Below, one piece after another: positions 1 to 17,559 of a stretch of DNA of 64,000 nt; positions within the stretch are counted from its first letter, which is position 1; the number at the start of each line of letters is the position of its first letter. Under the pieces are notes generated by a model. It worked only from the letters and a program-made list of their open reading frames with translations. It ran no database searches and was not told the DNA's origin. The stretch is from Ficedula albicollis (Eukaryota; Chordata; Aves; Passeriformes; Muscicapidae): the NCBI RefSeq assembly GCF_000247815.1, contig NC_021686.1:10514746-10578745 (forward strand), in the 5' to 3' direction. The position numbers were made by a program, and so were the translations under genes.

Positions 1-988
1 CCCTCCTGCCTTTGTGGCCACTGGGGCACTTTGGCATCCTGGTATTATTTTCATTCCCTGAGACCGGAGGAGAACTGGAGGCTGGATAAAGCCTGGCTAA
101 AAGGAGGCCTGTGACTTATTAGGAGCGATGAATGCAGTGTCCAAAAATAGCCCGTGTCTCACTCGGTTCGTGCCCTGCCCAGCAGAGCCAGCAATTACAG
201 GGAACGTGTCTTTAGGGAAACTTGGCCGTGGCTTGTGCAGGAGCTCGCTGGCTCCCTGCTGTGTCAGGCACTCACTGGGCTGAGCACTGTTTTTTTTCCC
301 AGATTGAAGCAACTTAGGTAGTTTTCTTGGTGTTGACTCAGGTTTTACCTTGCTGGTGGTAGGAGAAAGTATTGAAAGTGGGTAAAAGCTGTTTGAACTC
401 ACTGATAATTAGAAATGGAGTTGCTGTGTGCATCCTGTCCAAGAAAGGCTTTGCACATGTTATAGATGTTATAGAATGCACACGTTACTAGGTGTTATTA
501 GGTGCACACAGGTGTATTTGTGACCGATGATTTTTGAGATGTGGGGAGAGGTGAGGGATCCCTGGCTGCACACAGGGGTTTGGAGCTGTGGTGGAGGCTC
601 CTGAATGTTGCCCATGTTGGCACAGGAGCTGTTAAAATCCTGCAGATAGTTCAGCAACTGCAGAAATACCCTTGTGTGGGTAATCCCCTTCAGGCAGAGA
701 GGCACCAACCCTTGGTGCCCTTTCTAGTGGCAACATTCCTGGGCTTAAAGGATGAAAGTCCTGATCTCCAGCTGCATAGGGGGAATTAAATGAACCCTGG
801 TGAGTGTGGGGTGAGAGAGCTTGGGCTGTGATTCAACAGAGCCAAAAATATCCCCATCCTCTCAAAGTGTAGTGCCTCTGGAGTCCTGTAGCTGCCATTG
901 TTTGAAATGCTCTGCACGAGCGGGCTGAAAGTGTTGCTGATGATCAGTGTGCTTGTCCCTGGTGTCATTTTGTCCTCTCTCCCTGCAG
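1..988 (+). other. MAP2K3 intron (partial), upstream of first visible exon
   Basis: This is the 3' part of the intron before the first visible MAP2K3 exon. It ends in a pyrimidine-rich tract and CAG at 981-988. I found no sequence encoding the conserved N-terminal part of MKK3 (the basic p38-docking segment), so those exons must lie before the window. No repeat family is recognisable here, and the short open frames on either strand show no conserved protein. Confidence 0.75.
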
Positions 989-6931
<5,943 letters not shown>

Positions 6932-7972
6932 CTCCAGCTCCCAGCTCCCTGCAGCCCCTCCATCCCAGCTCCCCGCAGGACAGCGAGCGAGGACTCGAGC
7001 TCACCGTGGTTTGCACAAATCACACATCTTCACAATCGCACCTCCCCGGCCTGGGGGCATCTCTGGCCCCATCCAGGCCTCGAAATCTCTTTTCTCTTTG
7101 CCCTGAGAAAAAAAAATCCTCCAGGAGGAGCCTTTTGAAGCCAACACCTTCCCAGCCAAGCCAAGGACTGAAGGCTCAGGAGGTCCCTGGAGAGGAGCAG
7201 TGCCTGAGCAGGCAGAGGGTGCCAGAGGCCACCAGCTCCCCAGTACCCTGTGCACACACAGGGGCTGTGTTTCTTTGCTGCCAGGGGGAGACAGACAGAA
7301 CCAGTGCTGCTGTGCTTCTCCCACTCCTCTCCTGCCTGCCCAAAGCCCCTTCCCTGGAGTCTGGTCTCACCTTCCCTCTGTGCCTGGCTCTCTGCCCCCA
7401 GGAGCCCACACAGCTTTAGGGGCTTGTGGGGCTGCTGCTCACACCAGAGGCTGTTTAAATGCCTGGCTCTACACCTTAAGGACCTTTTGAGGCAGCACCA
7501 GCTCGGGCATCCCTCTCCCTCAATCAGTGCTGCTCCCTTGATTGGGGGGGAAGGGGAGAAAGGCATTTCCCACGAGCCCACTGTGACACAAGCTGCAGCC
7601 CACGCTGTGCCCATGGGACTTCACCCAGCATCCATCCCTTCCCTCGTGGGCACAAGGGATGCAGACAGCAGATGCCCAGTGCTGCCTCTCCTCCCTCCAG
7701 CCCTGGGCTGGGAGGACACATCCCTGCTCTGGGCATTGCCTTCCACAGCCTGGCTGCCTCCAGCTTCCCTGGCTCCCTGAGAAGACGCTGCTCCCTCTGC
7801 TTTCCAACCTGAAGCTGGTGTCAGACTGCACTGTGACACCTGCTCCTTCCAGAGGCTGAACTCGTGTCCCAAACCCAGTGACTGGCCAGGGGCTGCTGGC
7901 AGTTGTACATTTGATGTCTATATATAATGGACTTTGTAACGTGTTTCCTAGGTTTGATCTAACTTGCTAGAA

Positions 7973-7978
7973 ATTAAA
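7973..7978 (+). terminator. MAP2K3: Proximal poly(A) signal ATTAAA
   Basis: ATTAAA, the commonest variant signal, lies about 1,045 bp after the stop codon. A GT-rich segment (CTGTGTGGGAGG) follows within 10-20 bp. Confidence 0.6.
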
Positions 7979-9506
7979 GCCCTTCTGTGTGGGAGGAGGG
8001 AGGAGCAGTTCCTTCTCTGCTGACAAATCCACTGTGAAAACCTGATGTGTTTCCCCACGCTCCCAGCCCAAGGAGCCAGGGGAGCAGGAGGGGTTTCTGG
8101 CTTCTACTGTACATGATCACAGATAAATGCACAGGCTGTGGATTTCGTTTGGGTTGTTTTTTTTTTTTTTTTTAATAATTCAGTTTTTCTGAAGGATTTT
8201 TTTTTTTCTTTTCTAATATATATTTGTGTGTATGTGTGCTCTATATATATTATATATTTTTAAATCAATGATGAATGTGTGGATGTCTACGTGGCCAGCA
8301 GATCTGGCATAATAACATTTTTCTGGCTAAATTTGGGCAGGTGGGGAAGGGGTCACTAGAAAACACTCTGGCTAAAGATTACTTTTCTTTTTCTTTTTTA
8401 AAGAAATGCATCTATTTTTTAACTGAATCTTTTAAAAATGTTATTCCTGAAATTCATGCCCTGGAGGTCTGGATTTCAGGGTGAATTTCCAGTATTCAGG
8501 GTCCCCCTCAATGAAGAATGATGTCCCCTTAAATTCATTATCCCCCCCCCCTGCAGTCCAGCCCCCCCCTGCAGTCCAGGGTTTGATGCAGTGCTGGGGA
8601 CCCCCTGCCTGGGAACTGGGGTGCTCCACACCACTTAATCCCCACGAGCTGCTCCTGGGAAAGCTGCTTTGGGACAAGTGGTTTTCAGTCCTTGATGCAT
8701 CACACGGCCACACTTTTCCCTGTGCCATCCCTCTGATCCCCCTCCCTGAGTCAACAAACCGTGGGGAACCAGCCCCAGTGGAGCTGCACAAACCCTGTTC
8801 AGCTTCAGTTCAACCCTGACCCCCCCAGCCCTCCTCTGGATGGAAAATAAGGAAGTGATTGATGTTCTCCCTCCTCCTCATCCTGCTCTGCAAACCACCC
8901 AACTCTCACCTGTACCTGCTTGGTTTGACAGCTTTGCTGCTGAGATGTACAATTGTATTTTTTTTTAGTAGTTTGTTACTTTGGTTATTTTTGTTTTCAG
9001 TTTAGCTTTGGGGTTTTCTCCCTTCTTTCTGTGTTTAAACCCTTTTCCCCTTTATCTCACCCTTTTTTGGTGCTTTGGAGAATGGTCATTTTTTTTTAAA
9101 AAAATTTTTTTGCATGCTTTTAATATTTTTTCTGCATTTCTCCTGGAGAAAGTCTTGATTTCTGTATTTTGGGATAAGGGAGCATCTGCCCTTTCAAACA
9201 CAGGGGAGATGGCTCTGGGGTGGGCTTGGGCCCCTGTGGATGAGCTGAGGCTTTGCTGAGGAGGCAAACACACCACACCTCCCTCTGCCATCTCTGCTTC
9301 ATTCAACACAGGTCTTACCTGCCTAAATCCCATGTCCCTTTTCACCTCCCTGCTTCCTGTCCCACCTTGTTCCCTCTGCAGTGGCAGTTCCCTGGGGAGA
9401 ACCAGCTTGGCTTAAGGTGGGCGAGGATTTTGGCTCGCATAGGAAGCCCCTCTCCCCTTGTATTTTTGGGAATGGTCTGTACCCCTCAGCCCCCATCCTT
9501 GATTCT

Positions 9507-9512
9507 AATAAA
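9507..9512 (+). terminator. MAP2K3: Distal poly(A) signal AATAAA
   Basis: A canonical AATAAA followed by a T/GT-rich stretch (CTGCTTGTCTCTTGTTGC) about 20-40 bp downstream, the expected arrangement for cleavage. It fits the end of a long MAP2K3 3' UTR. Confidence 0.6.
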
Positions 9513-9947
9513 ATTCACCCTCAAAAACCCTCTGCTTGTCTCTTGTTGCTATTTGGGGCAGCACCTTGGAGGGGGATCCTGCTTCATCCTTACATCGTGG
9601 GGTGATGCTGCTCCTGATTTGGGGATTGTGCAAGCTGTGACCCTCGCGATGGGATCCCTGGAGCTGTCCCCCTGGGATTGGGGTGGCAGGAACCTCTGGA
9701 GGGCTGCTGGTTCCACTTTGGGGCTTTAACAACCCGGGAGCCCCAAAGCAGCATCCCAGGAGTGGGACCCCGGGAGCGCTGCCGGGGCTGTGCAGGGTTC
9801 TGCTGCTCTTGCGCCCGGGGAGGGGGTGAGGGGTGGATTTTTGGGGCTGACCGTGGATCGGGGATCCTCTCGAGTCCAGGGTCCCGGGGCAGCACGCGCT
9901 GCCCGCGGCCGCGAGGGGGAGGCAGCGCTCGGCACCGGGACCGGGCA

Positions 9948-10255
9948 GGATGAGCCTGGACGCGCGGGATGAGCATCCACCGGGACCGGGCGGGATGAGC
10001 CTGGATCCGCGGGATGAGCATCCACCGGGACCGGGCGGGATGAGCCGGGACCCGCGGGATGAACCAGCCCCACGGGCATGAGCATCCACCGGGACCCGCG
10101 GGATACGGGATGAGCCTGGATCCGTGGGATGAGCATCCACCGGGACCGGGCGGGATGAGCCGGGACCCGCGGGATGAACCAGCCCCACGGGCATGAGCAT
10201 CCACCGGGACCCGGCGGGATGAGCCCCGCGGGATGAGCCGGGATCCGCAGGACGA
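9948..10255. repeat. GC-rich minisatellite with GGGATGAGC core and 115-bp higher-order period
   Basis: The array is built from variants of GGGATGAGC joined to CATCCACCGGGACC or CGGGACCCGC. Longer blocks recur 115 bp apart: CTGGATCCG at 10001 and 10116, and GAACCAGCCCCACGGG at 10061 and 10176. It is very CpG-rich and starts about 440 bp past the distal MAP2K3 poly(A) signal. Open frames through it are repeat artefacts. Confidence 0.85.
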
Positions 10256-10631
10256 GCCTCCACCGGCGGCAGAACCCGGCGGGGTCCCCCCTTTCCATCC
10301 CACCTGCTGTCACCCCCCTGTCGCCACCTCCCAGCCCTCCCTCGAGGGTGCGCGGCCGGAATTAGGGAGGGGGCTCCGGGGGGGTCGTCCCCATGGAGGA
10401 TGGAGCTGCAGGTTTGGGAGTAAGGAAACAGCTCCCTTCCCAAGTATTTTCCCTGTCTGCCTCTCCGGGCAGGATCAGGCCGGGGACACCGGGTCCCTCA
10501 AACCCCGGGATCTTGGTGACAGTGCTTTGCCTGGAAATGGGGCCGGGGGTCTCAGCGGTGCTGGGGAGAGCAGGGACCCCAGGAACACCCATCCCTATAG
10601 AATGGGGACATGCTTGGAGGGGGCCTGACCT

Positions 10632-11502
10632 GCTGAGAGCTGGAGTCTGCTCTGTTCCAATTACCAGCTTAATAGCTACATCGAGACCATTAAAAATGCA
10701 TCAGTGCCTCCGAGGAAAGAACTTCAGGAGAAGTGGAAAATTCATCACTTTGAGTTCCCTTATTAGGAGAAAAGGTGTTTTTTTTCCCTCCATTTGTTTC
10801 AAACAGAGGCAAAAAGAGATTATTTCTGCCTGGTGACTCCCCCATGGGACTGTCACGAGGTGTGAACAGGCAGTGCCCAAACCTGGGTGAGAAGGACACA
10901 GCTCCTGCTGCAGAGAAGGGAAAACTCAGCACATCCAACACAGGCAGGGGGCATGGGGACCATCAGGGCTGCAGCTCAGTCCTCCTCAGATGAGGAGCCA
11001 ACATCTTTCCCTGTGCTGGGAACACGTGTTGGGAGCATGCTGAGCAAGGCAGGGACCTCAGGAAGGTGCAAAGGAGAGAAATTCATCTTTATTGCCAAAA
11101 CCCCGGCCTTTTCAGCAGTTAGCTGGTTATCAGTTTACACCATTTTAAGGCACAACAAACCCAAGTCAAGCAGCCACCATCCACCACGATGTGGCCATGC
11201 TGCAGTCACACAGCACATCTCTCTGTCACCCTGAGTCACTCTCCCATAGCTCCCTTCTCCTTAGCCTAAGTAGGCTGGACCCATGTTCCAAGGCCTCCCC
11301 TTTATAAAGCCTTACCTACCAGTAACATAAGCAGTCCCTCTAGAAGGGCAGACCCCAATTCAGTCTCCCAGTACAGTGCAGGTGTCTGTACTGGTCATAC
11401 TGGCCCTTTGCAGGGGTGGTTCATTAGGAACTGTAGTGGTAGGACAAGGAGTAAGGGGTTCAAACTGAAAGGGGGAAAATAAAACATAAATTCTTGGCTG
11501 TC
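10632..11502. repeat. 871-bp tandem duplication, copy 1
   Basis: Copy 1 of a head-to-tail duplication with no spacer. The last ~70 bp (from about 11433) are a CR1 fragment (TTCAAACTGAAAGGGGG) cut off at the junction. I see no base difference from copy 2. No coding sequence is recognisable inside, although identical open frames occur in both copies. Confidence 0.95.
11433..11502 (+). mobile_element. CR1 LINE fragment truncated by the tandem duplication
   Basis: This matches the segment of avian CR1 before its conserved 3' end (TGTAGTGGTAGGACAAGG, then TTCAAACTGAAAGG). It stops at the duplication junction. It is the duplicate of 12304-12373. Confidence 0.7.
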
Positions 11503-12373
11503 GCTGAGAGCTGGAGTCTGCTCTGTTCCAATTACCAGCTTAATAGCTACATCGAGACCATTAAAAATGCATCAGTGCCTCCGAGGAAAGAACTTCAGGA
11601 GAAGTGGAAAATTCATCACTTTGAGTTCCCTTATTAGGAGAAAAGGTGTTTTTTTTCCCTCCATTTGTTTCAAACAGAGGCAAAAAGAGATTATTTCTGC
11701 CTGGTGACTCCCCCATGGGACTGTCACGAGGTGTGAACAGGCAGTGCCCAAACCTGGGTGAGAAGGACACAGCTCCTGCTGCAGAGAAGGGAAAACTCAG
11801 CACATCCAACACAGGCAGGGGGCATGGGGACCATCAGGGCTGCAGCTCAGTCCTCCTCAGATGAGGAGCCAACATCTTTCCCTGTGCTGGGAACACGTGT
11901 TGGGAGCATGCTGAGCAAGGCAGGGACCTCAGGAAGGTGCAAAGGAGAGAAATTCATCTTTATTGCCAAAACCCCGGCCTTTTCAGCAGTTAGCTGGTTA
12001 TCAGTTTACACCATTTTAAGGCACAACAAACCCAAGTCAAGCAGCCACCATCCACCACGATGTGGCCATGCTGCAGTCACACAGCACATCTCTCTGTCAC
12101 CCTGAGTCACTCTCCCATAGCTCCCTTCTCCTTAGCCTAAGTAGGCTGGACCCATGTTCCAAGGCCTCCCCTTTATAAAGCCTTACCTACCAGTAACATA
12201 AGCAGTCCCTCTAGAAGGGCAGACCCCAATTCAGTCTCCCAGTACAGTGCAGGTGTCTGTACTGGTCATACTGGCCCTTTGCAGGGGTGGTTCATTAGGA
12301 ACTGTAGTGGTAGGACAAGGAGTAAGGGGTTCAAACTGAAAGGGGGAAAATAAAACATAAATTCTTGGCTGTC
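11503..12373. repeat. 871-bp tandem duplication, copy 2
   Basis: Copy 2 starts directly after copy 1. Its 3' edge runs without a break into the rest of a CR1 element (12374 onward), so this copy preserves the original right-hand junction. The extra copy therefore arose to its left. Confidence 0.95.
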
Positions 12374-12559
12374 AGGGTGGGGAGGCCCTGGCACAGGTTG
12401 CCCAGAGAAGCTGTGGCTGCCCCTGGATCCCTGGAAGTGTCCAAGGCCGGGTTGGACTGGGCTGGGAGCAGCCTGGGACAGTGGAAGGTGTCTCTGCCCA
12501 TGGCAGGGGGTTGGAACTGGGTGACCTTTAAGGTCCCTTCTGACCCAAACTGTTCTGTG
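12304..12559 (+). mobile_element. CR1 LINE 3' fragment
   Basis: This has the characteristic avian CR1 3' region: GGCACAGGTTGCCCAGAGAA, then TGGAAGTGTCCAAGGCCGG, GCCCATGGCAGGGGGTTGGA and GACCTTTAAGGTCCCTTC, ending near CTGTTCTGTG. It is a 5'-truncated, non-coding copy on the plus strand. Its first 70 bp belong to the tandem duplication. Confidence 0.9.
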
Positions 12560-15286
12560 CTTCCTTTCTGTGGTGGTTCTCTCCAGGAGCTCCCGAGCTG
12601 GAGCTCACGCTGTTCCTAAGAGCCGTGTGCGGAGGAGGGCTGGCTAATGGATTAGCAGGGGGTGTGATGATGCAGCCAGTTTTCTGGGGCTGAGGGTTAT
12701 TTATTTTGCTTAATTCTTCTTTTATTTTTCAGATGGTGGCTGAGCCCATATCTAGGACAGGGGTGTTTTTTTGGTTCGGGTGGCCTGTGGGCACCTTGTC
12801 ACTCGATAGTGTAAATTAGCGAGTTCACCCAGGCCAGGGGCTTGTACGAGATGTGTTCAATCCTCCCCTAATAGCTGCCTCACCCAGAAACTTCCAAGGC
12901 TCTTGTAGCACCAAAGCACTAATGAGCTGAAGCTGCAGAATAGCAATGAGGCCTTGGGAATATGGATCAGCCTTTCCTGGCCCAGCCAGAGGCTCTAAAA
13001 TCATTTCAACTGGCACCCAGAGGGACCAGTGCAGCCCAGCTGGGAGGGAAGGGTTTGAGGTGCATTGGGTGGAGAAGTCTTTGCTGCCCATGAGGAGCTG
13101 CTGGGGATGTCTCCCAGCTCTTCTCTCCAAACAGAAGTGTAGGTGGCTTATTTTGAGGTGAGGAGTGCTCAGACTCTGGTTTAACCACTGATATCCAGCT
13201 GCTTTGGTGCCCTGCCTTTTCCTCCCCGATAACTGATCATCCCTGGCTATGAGTTTTTATGTTTTACTTTGTTTTTACTGCTGGCTTGGACAAAGCATCT
13301 CCAAGCACTTTCTGCCTGTCCCTGCAGCCTGGTTTGCACATCCAACCCCAGAGTATTCATGGAGTGAGTTGTGTGTGGATGCTGGTCCATGCACAGCATC
13401 TTTGCTGCTCCATCCCCTGGGAATTGCCCAGGACCAACAGCAACTCCCCATCAACAGGATGATGGAAAAAACCGGGGTGATTTCTGCTGGAGCCCCAAAC
13501 CAGGGGGAAAACTCCTGGCTTGCCCAGCATATACCAACCTCCAGTCTTCCCTCTCAGCTTGAAGCTCCTATTGATTTTTCAGAGGCAGGAACACTGGTGG
13601 GGGAATATGGGGGTGGGAGGAGGAAGCCTCGGCAGCTCCGAGCCTGCAAATATCAAAGCTCGACGGCAGCGCCTCGGGGGTGAGCGGGGAGGTCAGCGGC
13701 CCCGCGGGGAGCCCCGGTCCCCCGGTGGTTTGCGGGATCCTTTCCAGCCCCGGAGCGGCGGCTCTGCCCCGCGCACGCTGCGCTAACCTTTCCGCAAATA
13801 CCAAGCGGAGCCGGAACACGCTGTTTATTCCCAGACACCGGGAACGTGGGCAGGGGGCTGAGAGGAGCCACGGTGGCTTCTGCACTTGATTTACACCTCG
13901 GGGTGGAGGAGGAGACAGAAACCTTGATGAGACAAAGCCGCTACCTTGATATCAGCTGCGTTTTCCTCAGTGCCGTTCCCCACTCAGGGCCGCTTGTCTC
14001 TCCTCGGGTGATGCACTCCTTTCCTCTGAAGCTGGGATTTCATAAATAAACCCCAATGTTTCAGGCAAAAGCTCTGGCTTGGGTCCAAAGATGCTCCACA
14101 CAAAGGGTGTGTGGCTGCTCTGAGCACCACTGCTCCACTCAATTAATTCGCATTTCCCAGGTCATCCTGACCCTCTGCAGAACATCACCAGGTCCCGTTC
14201 TGTGCCGGCACGGAGCTGATGGATGATCCCGAGGGTCGCCCAGGATGTGCCTGTGGATTGGGAACGCTGCCCTGGCTGTGGCAGGAGGTGTTTGGCTCCT
14301 GTGCTGCTGCCCCAGGGATGCTCTGTGCTCGCAGGTCGGAATGGCTCTGTAAATACCCGTTTGTGAATCGATCCGGGCTGGCTCTGCACGGCTCCGTGCA
14401 GGCACAGCCCCACAAAGCGTTGTTGGGTGGAATTTTGGGAGCCTGGAGGGAGGTGCAGAGGTGTTGCTGGCTCCCAGGGCTGTGCTGGTGTGAGGTGTAG
14501 GGGATGGCATGGGGACTTCTTAAGGCAGTGCTGTCTCCAAATTGTCTTCTCACCCCGGTGTTTTTCATTGGGGTTGCGGGGGTTTTTGAATTTTTTTCCA
14601 GGAACCTCTTCAAACAGCCCAGAAGTGGTCTGGGGATTCTGGTGACTGCACCCCACTTCCCAGAGGTTTCCTGGGCTGTGACCTGGCCCCTTTTGGCACA
14701 GAGGGGGTGAGCTGGGGTCAGGACCTTCAGCTGGGAGGATCCTCCGGCCTCTCCCTCACCTTTGCCATAACTCAGCATGGAATCCACAGGAATGTGGGTT
14801 TGCTGAAGGCTGGAGCACCTGATTGCCCTGTGGGGAGCCTCCGCCGAGACTGGAAGGTTGTTTGTGGGGGTGCAGAGCAGCCTCTGTGACCTGCATTTGG
14901 GGGGATCCTTCCCCTTGGGGAGGGGGGCAATGCCAGCCCCACATGGGGGTCACCTTTTACTGATCCCCCTGAGCCCCAGCAGCAGCAGGACGTGTCCTTC
15001 CTCATCATCCTGCCCCACCCTGAGCTCCTTTAATTACAGCTTTGAGAGAGATCTTCCCCTTTATTCCCCCAAATCTTCTCCTTAATTAAAATCCTCGATC
15101 TGGGCCAGCAGGAAGCAGCTGCTGCCTCTTTGCAGCGCACTTGGGTGTGTTGCAAGCTGCCAACCTGATTGTGGGACAGGACAGGGACAGTGCAGGGACT
15201 GGCATTGTCACTGTCCCACGTGGCACCCCGAGGTGATGCCCAGGGGAGCTGCCTGCTGGGACCAGCCTTGCCCTGCCCGTGGTGAG
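12560..15286. other. Intergenic unique sequence with a small CpG-rich core
   Basis: No recognisable gene or repeat family. The notable part is a CpG-dense core at about 13640-13820, listed separately. The remainder is mixed GC-rich sequence with short open frames lacking any conserved protein. Confidence 0.6.
13640..13820. promoter_or_regulatory. Short CpG-rich island
   Basis: About 180 bp with a high density of CG dinucleotides (for example GCTCGACGGCAGCGCC and GGAGCGGCGGC) in a background where CG is rarer. It contains a GGGG/GTGAGCGG sequence that could act as a splice donor on the plus strand. It may be a promoter or an undescribed non-coding first exon; no TATA box or conserved coding sequence is visible. 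Confidence 0.35.
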
Positions 15287-15690
15287 AGCTGAAATCATCT
15301 GAGCTGGGAGTGGGGACAAAGCACTGTGTCCCTCTGCATCCTTCCCTGCATGGAGCCCAGAGCTGAAATCATCTGAGCTGGGAGTGGGGACAAAGCACTG
15401 TGTCCCTCTGCATCCTTCTCTGCATGGAGCCCTCCCAGTGGGGATGTGTGGACACTGCTGGAGGCCCAGGAAAATTTCAGACAGGCCTTTTCCCAGGTTC
15501 TGAGCTGTTTTAGCTCCACCTCCCAGTGGGGATGTGTGGACACTGCTGGAGGCCCAGGAAAATTTCAGAGTCCCTCTGCATCCTTCTCTGCATGGAGCCC
15601 TCCCAGTGGGGATGTGTGGACACTGCTGGAGAACCAGGAAAATTTCAGCCAGGCCTTTTCCCAGGTTCTGAGCTGTTTTAGCTCCACCTC
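15287..15690. repeat. Compound minisatellite of two interleaved modules
   Basis: Module A (AGCTGAAATCATCTGAGC and following) occurs at 15287 and 15361, 74 bp apart. Module B (TCCCAGTGGGGATGTGTGG and following) occurs at 15433, 15521 and 15601. A piece of module A (TCCCTCTGCATCCTTCTCTG) reappears between the second and third B copies, so the array was shuffled by unequal exchange rather than simple slippage. Confidence 0.85.
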
Positions 15691-16297
15691 AGATTCTCTC
15701 CCAGGCTGTGAAACTTTCCCCGCTCTGGCCAGGATTCTTTCCCAGGGTGATACCTTTCTTACAGCTAGAAAGGAATTAATAACAAAAGATTAGCACCTGG
15801 TGTTGACCATGTGACTGTGCATGATGTACATGACATGGGATGTTTTCTCCTGCTGCCCAATGAACTGCTGTCCTGTCTTAGATTCACAAACTGTCCTATA
15901 AATATTGGTAGGGTTTTCAATGAAGTGCTTCTTTGCCCAAGAAGAAGTGTGCTGCTATTATTCACCACTCCTAGCTCGATAGTGACAGGGATGCAGATGG
16001 CCTGAGTGCAACAACCCAAACTCATTGTGGGTTCAGCCAGCTCCTGGTCTGGAGAAGGGCTGGATGATGCAGGTGGATGAAGGTGAAGCTGGGGCTGTTC
16101 ATTGAGTTTTGCCCCTGGGATCAATCCATGATGTGTGCAGCTATTTCTCATTCCTACTCTCCTTCAGACTCAAATCCATCTCTGGCACCTCACAGGGCTC
16201 CCCCTCTGCCACCCCCGTGTTTGGGGACGTTCCCTGCCATGTCCTCTGCACTCTCCTGATGTTTTCTCCCGGAATTAGCCCAGGGAGGTGATTTTAC

Positions 16298-16380
16298 CCC
16301 TCCCTGCCTGCTCGGGGCAGGCGTTTCTGCAGCGATCCCCCCTCCCTGCCTGCTTGGGGCAGGCGTTTCTGCAGCGATCC
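16298..16380. repeat. 42-bp direct duplication (two copies)
   Basis: TCCCTGCCTGCTCGGGGCAG and its continuation to GCAGCGATCC are repeated at an offset of 42 bp. One C/T difference (CTCGG against CTTGG) separates the copies. Confidence 0.85.
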
Positions 16381-17559
16381 AGCCTCAAAGCAACGGGGAA
16401 GGATCAGGAACAATTAATGAGCTGGTGGTGCCGACTTGATCACAGCTGATGTGTCTCTTCCTAATGAAACTTCGTGGAAGAGAAAAGAGGGAAAAAAAGG
16501 GAAAAGGCTGCTGACAACAGATGTATTATTTCACCTCAGATTTACCAGTGCATGCATTTTTCATTCATGGAAGAGGCTGATATGCAGATTTATTCAGAGC
16601 AGAGCAGGTACAACCCTCTGTGGATCAATTCCTGCAGCAGGCTTAGGAGAAAAGGACTTGGCTGAGCAGTCATGCAAGGAACTTCCCAAAGTCAGCCCCA
16701 AATTTTGTGCCCAAGGTGGGCTAAAAGGCCAATAATTTCTTTTTTTTTTCCTTTTTTTTTTTTTTTTTTCCAAATCCACGCATTTCAGCCCCAATTCTGC
16801 TCCTGTTTTTGGCCAGGGGAAACTTCCACTGATTGTAACAGCTTGTGTTCTCCATGTGCTTCAGCTGGGGTGGCCTGGGTTGAATTAGTTCTTCCAGTTC
16901 TGCTTTGCTGGGGGCTCAGTGCTTGGTGCCTGTTTGGAGAGGCTGAATTTATATTATGGTCTCTCTCTATATATATGTAATATAAAAATTGTATTATTTA
17001 TATTGAGATGGCTTCTCCAGGAGACCCTTCCTTGTTCTGGCTCCTTGTTCACCAAAGTCGTATCTTGAACCTCAACACCAGAGCCCAGTGTATTTTACTG
17101 GTGACTAAAATTTGGCGTCCAGACGTGTCTGAAGATCTTCTCCTTCCATACACAGCACGCTGTGGCTTCTCTGTGGTGTGGGGGGCTCTGCTCCCCTGGG
17201 GGAGGACACCCTCTGGAAGCCAAGTAGAGTTTAATCTCCCTGCAGTGCTGAAAGTGAATCCAAGAAAAGTATTTGAGGTGTTTTTCCCTCTCATTAGGAA
17301 TGGAAGACAGGAGTCTTCTGTCTTCTGGGTACTATACAACCAGCATGAATTATTTAGGACCGAGCATCTCTCCGATAAATAATTTCTTTATGTGGGGAGA
17401 TTAAATCGGAATATTTTCTTTTAATATAATAAAAGAAGCAATTTCTCTCTCTTAAGTCCTCATATTTCACACAGCAACGAGATCCCAGGCATCCATTGCT
17501 GTATTGATCAGCAAATAGGTCCTTGTATAGATTTAGTTCACCCAACCTTGTTTAATTTT

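Larger units (their letters stand above)
6932..9530 (+). other. MAP2K3: MAP2K3 3' UTR (short and long forms)
   Basis: This is non-coding sequence after the stop. The first kilobase is GC-rich. From about 8120 the sequence becomes AU-rich, with T runs and TATATAT stretches (8155-8280, 8380-8450, 8950-9140), as is common in long vertebrate 3' UTRs. Two poly(A) signals allow a short form of about 1.06 kb and a long form of about 2.6 kb. The long form is inferred from the distal signal and its U/GU-rich downstream sequence. Confidence 0.7.

Noticed and set aside
9505..10443. 312-codon minus-strand frame rich in Pro, Gly and Ser
   Set aside because: It lies across the GC-rich minisatellite and the end of the MAP2K3 3' UTR; the peptide repeats follow the DNA repeat.
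10690..12105. Identical 83-, 72- and 115-codon frames in both 871-bp copies
   Set aside because: Identity comes from the DNA duplication. The peptides are not recognisable and the frames overlap each other on both strands.
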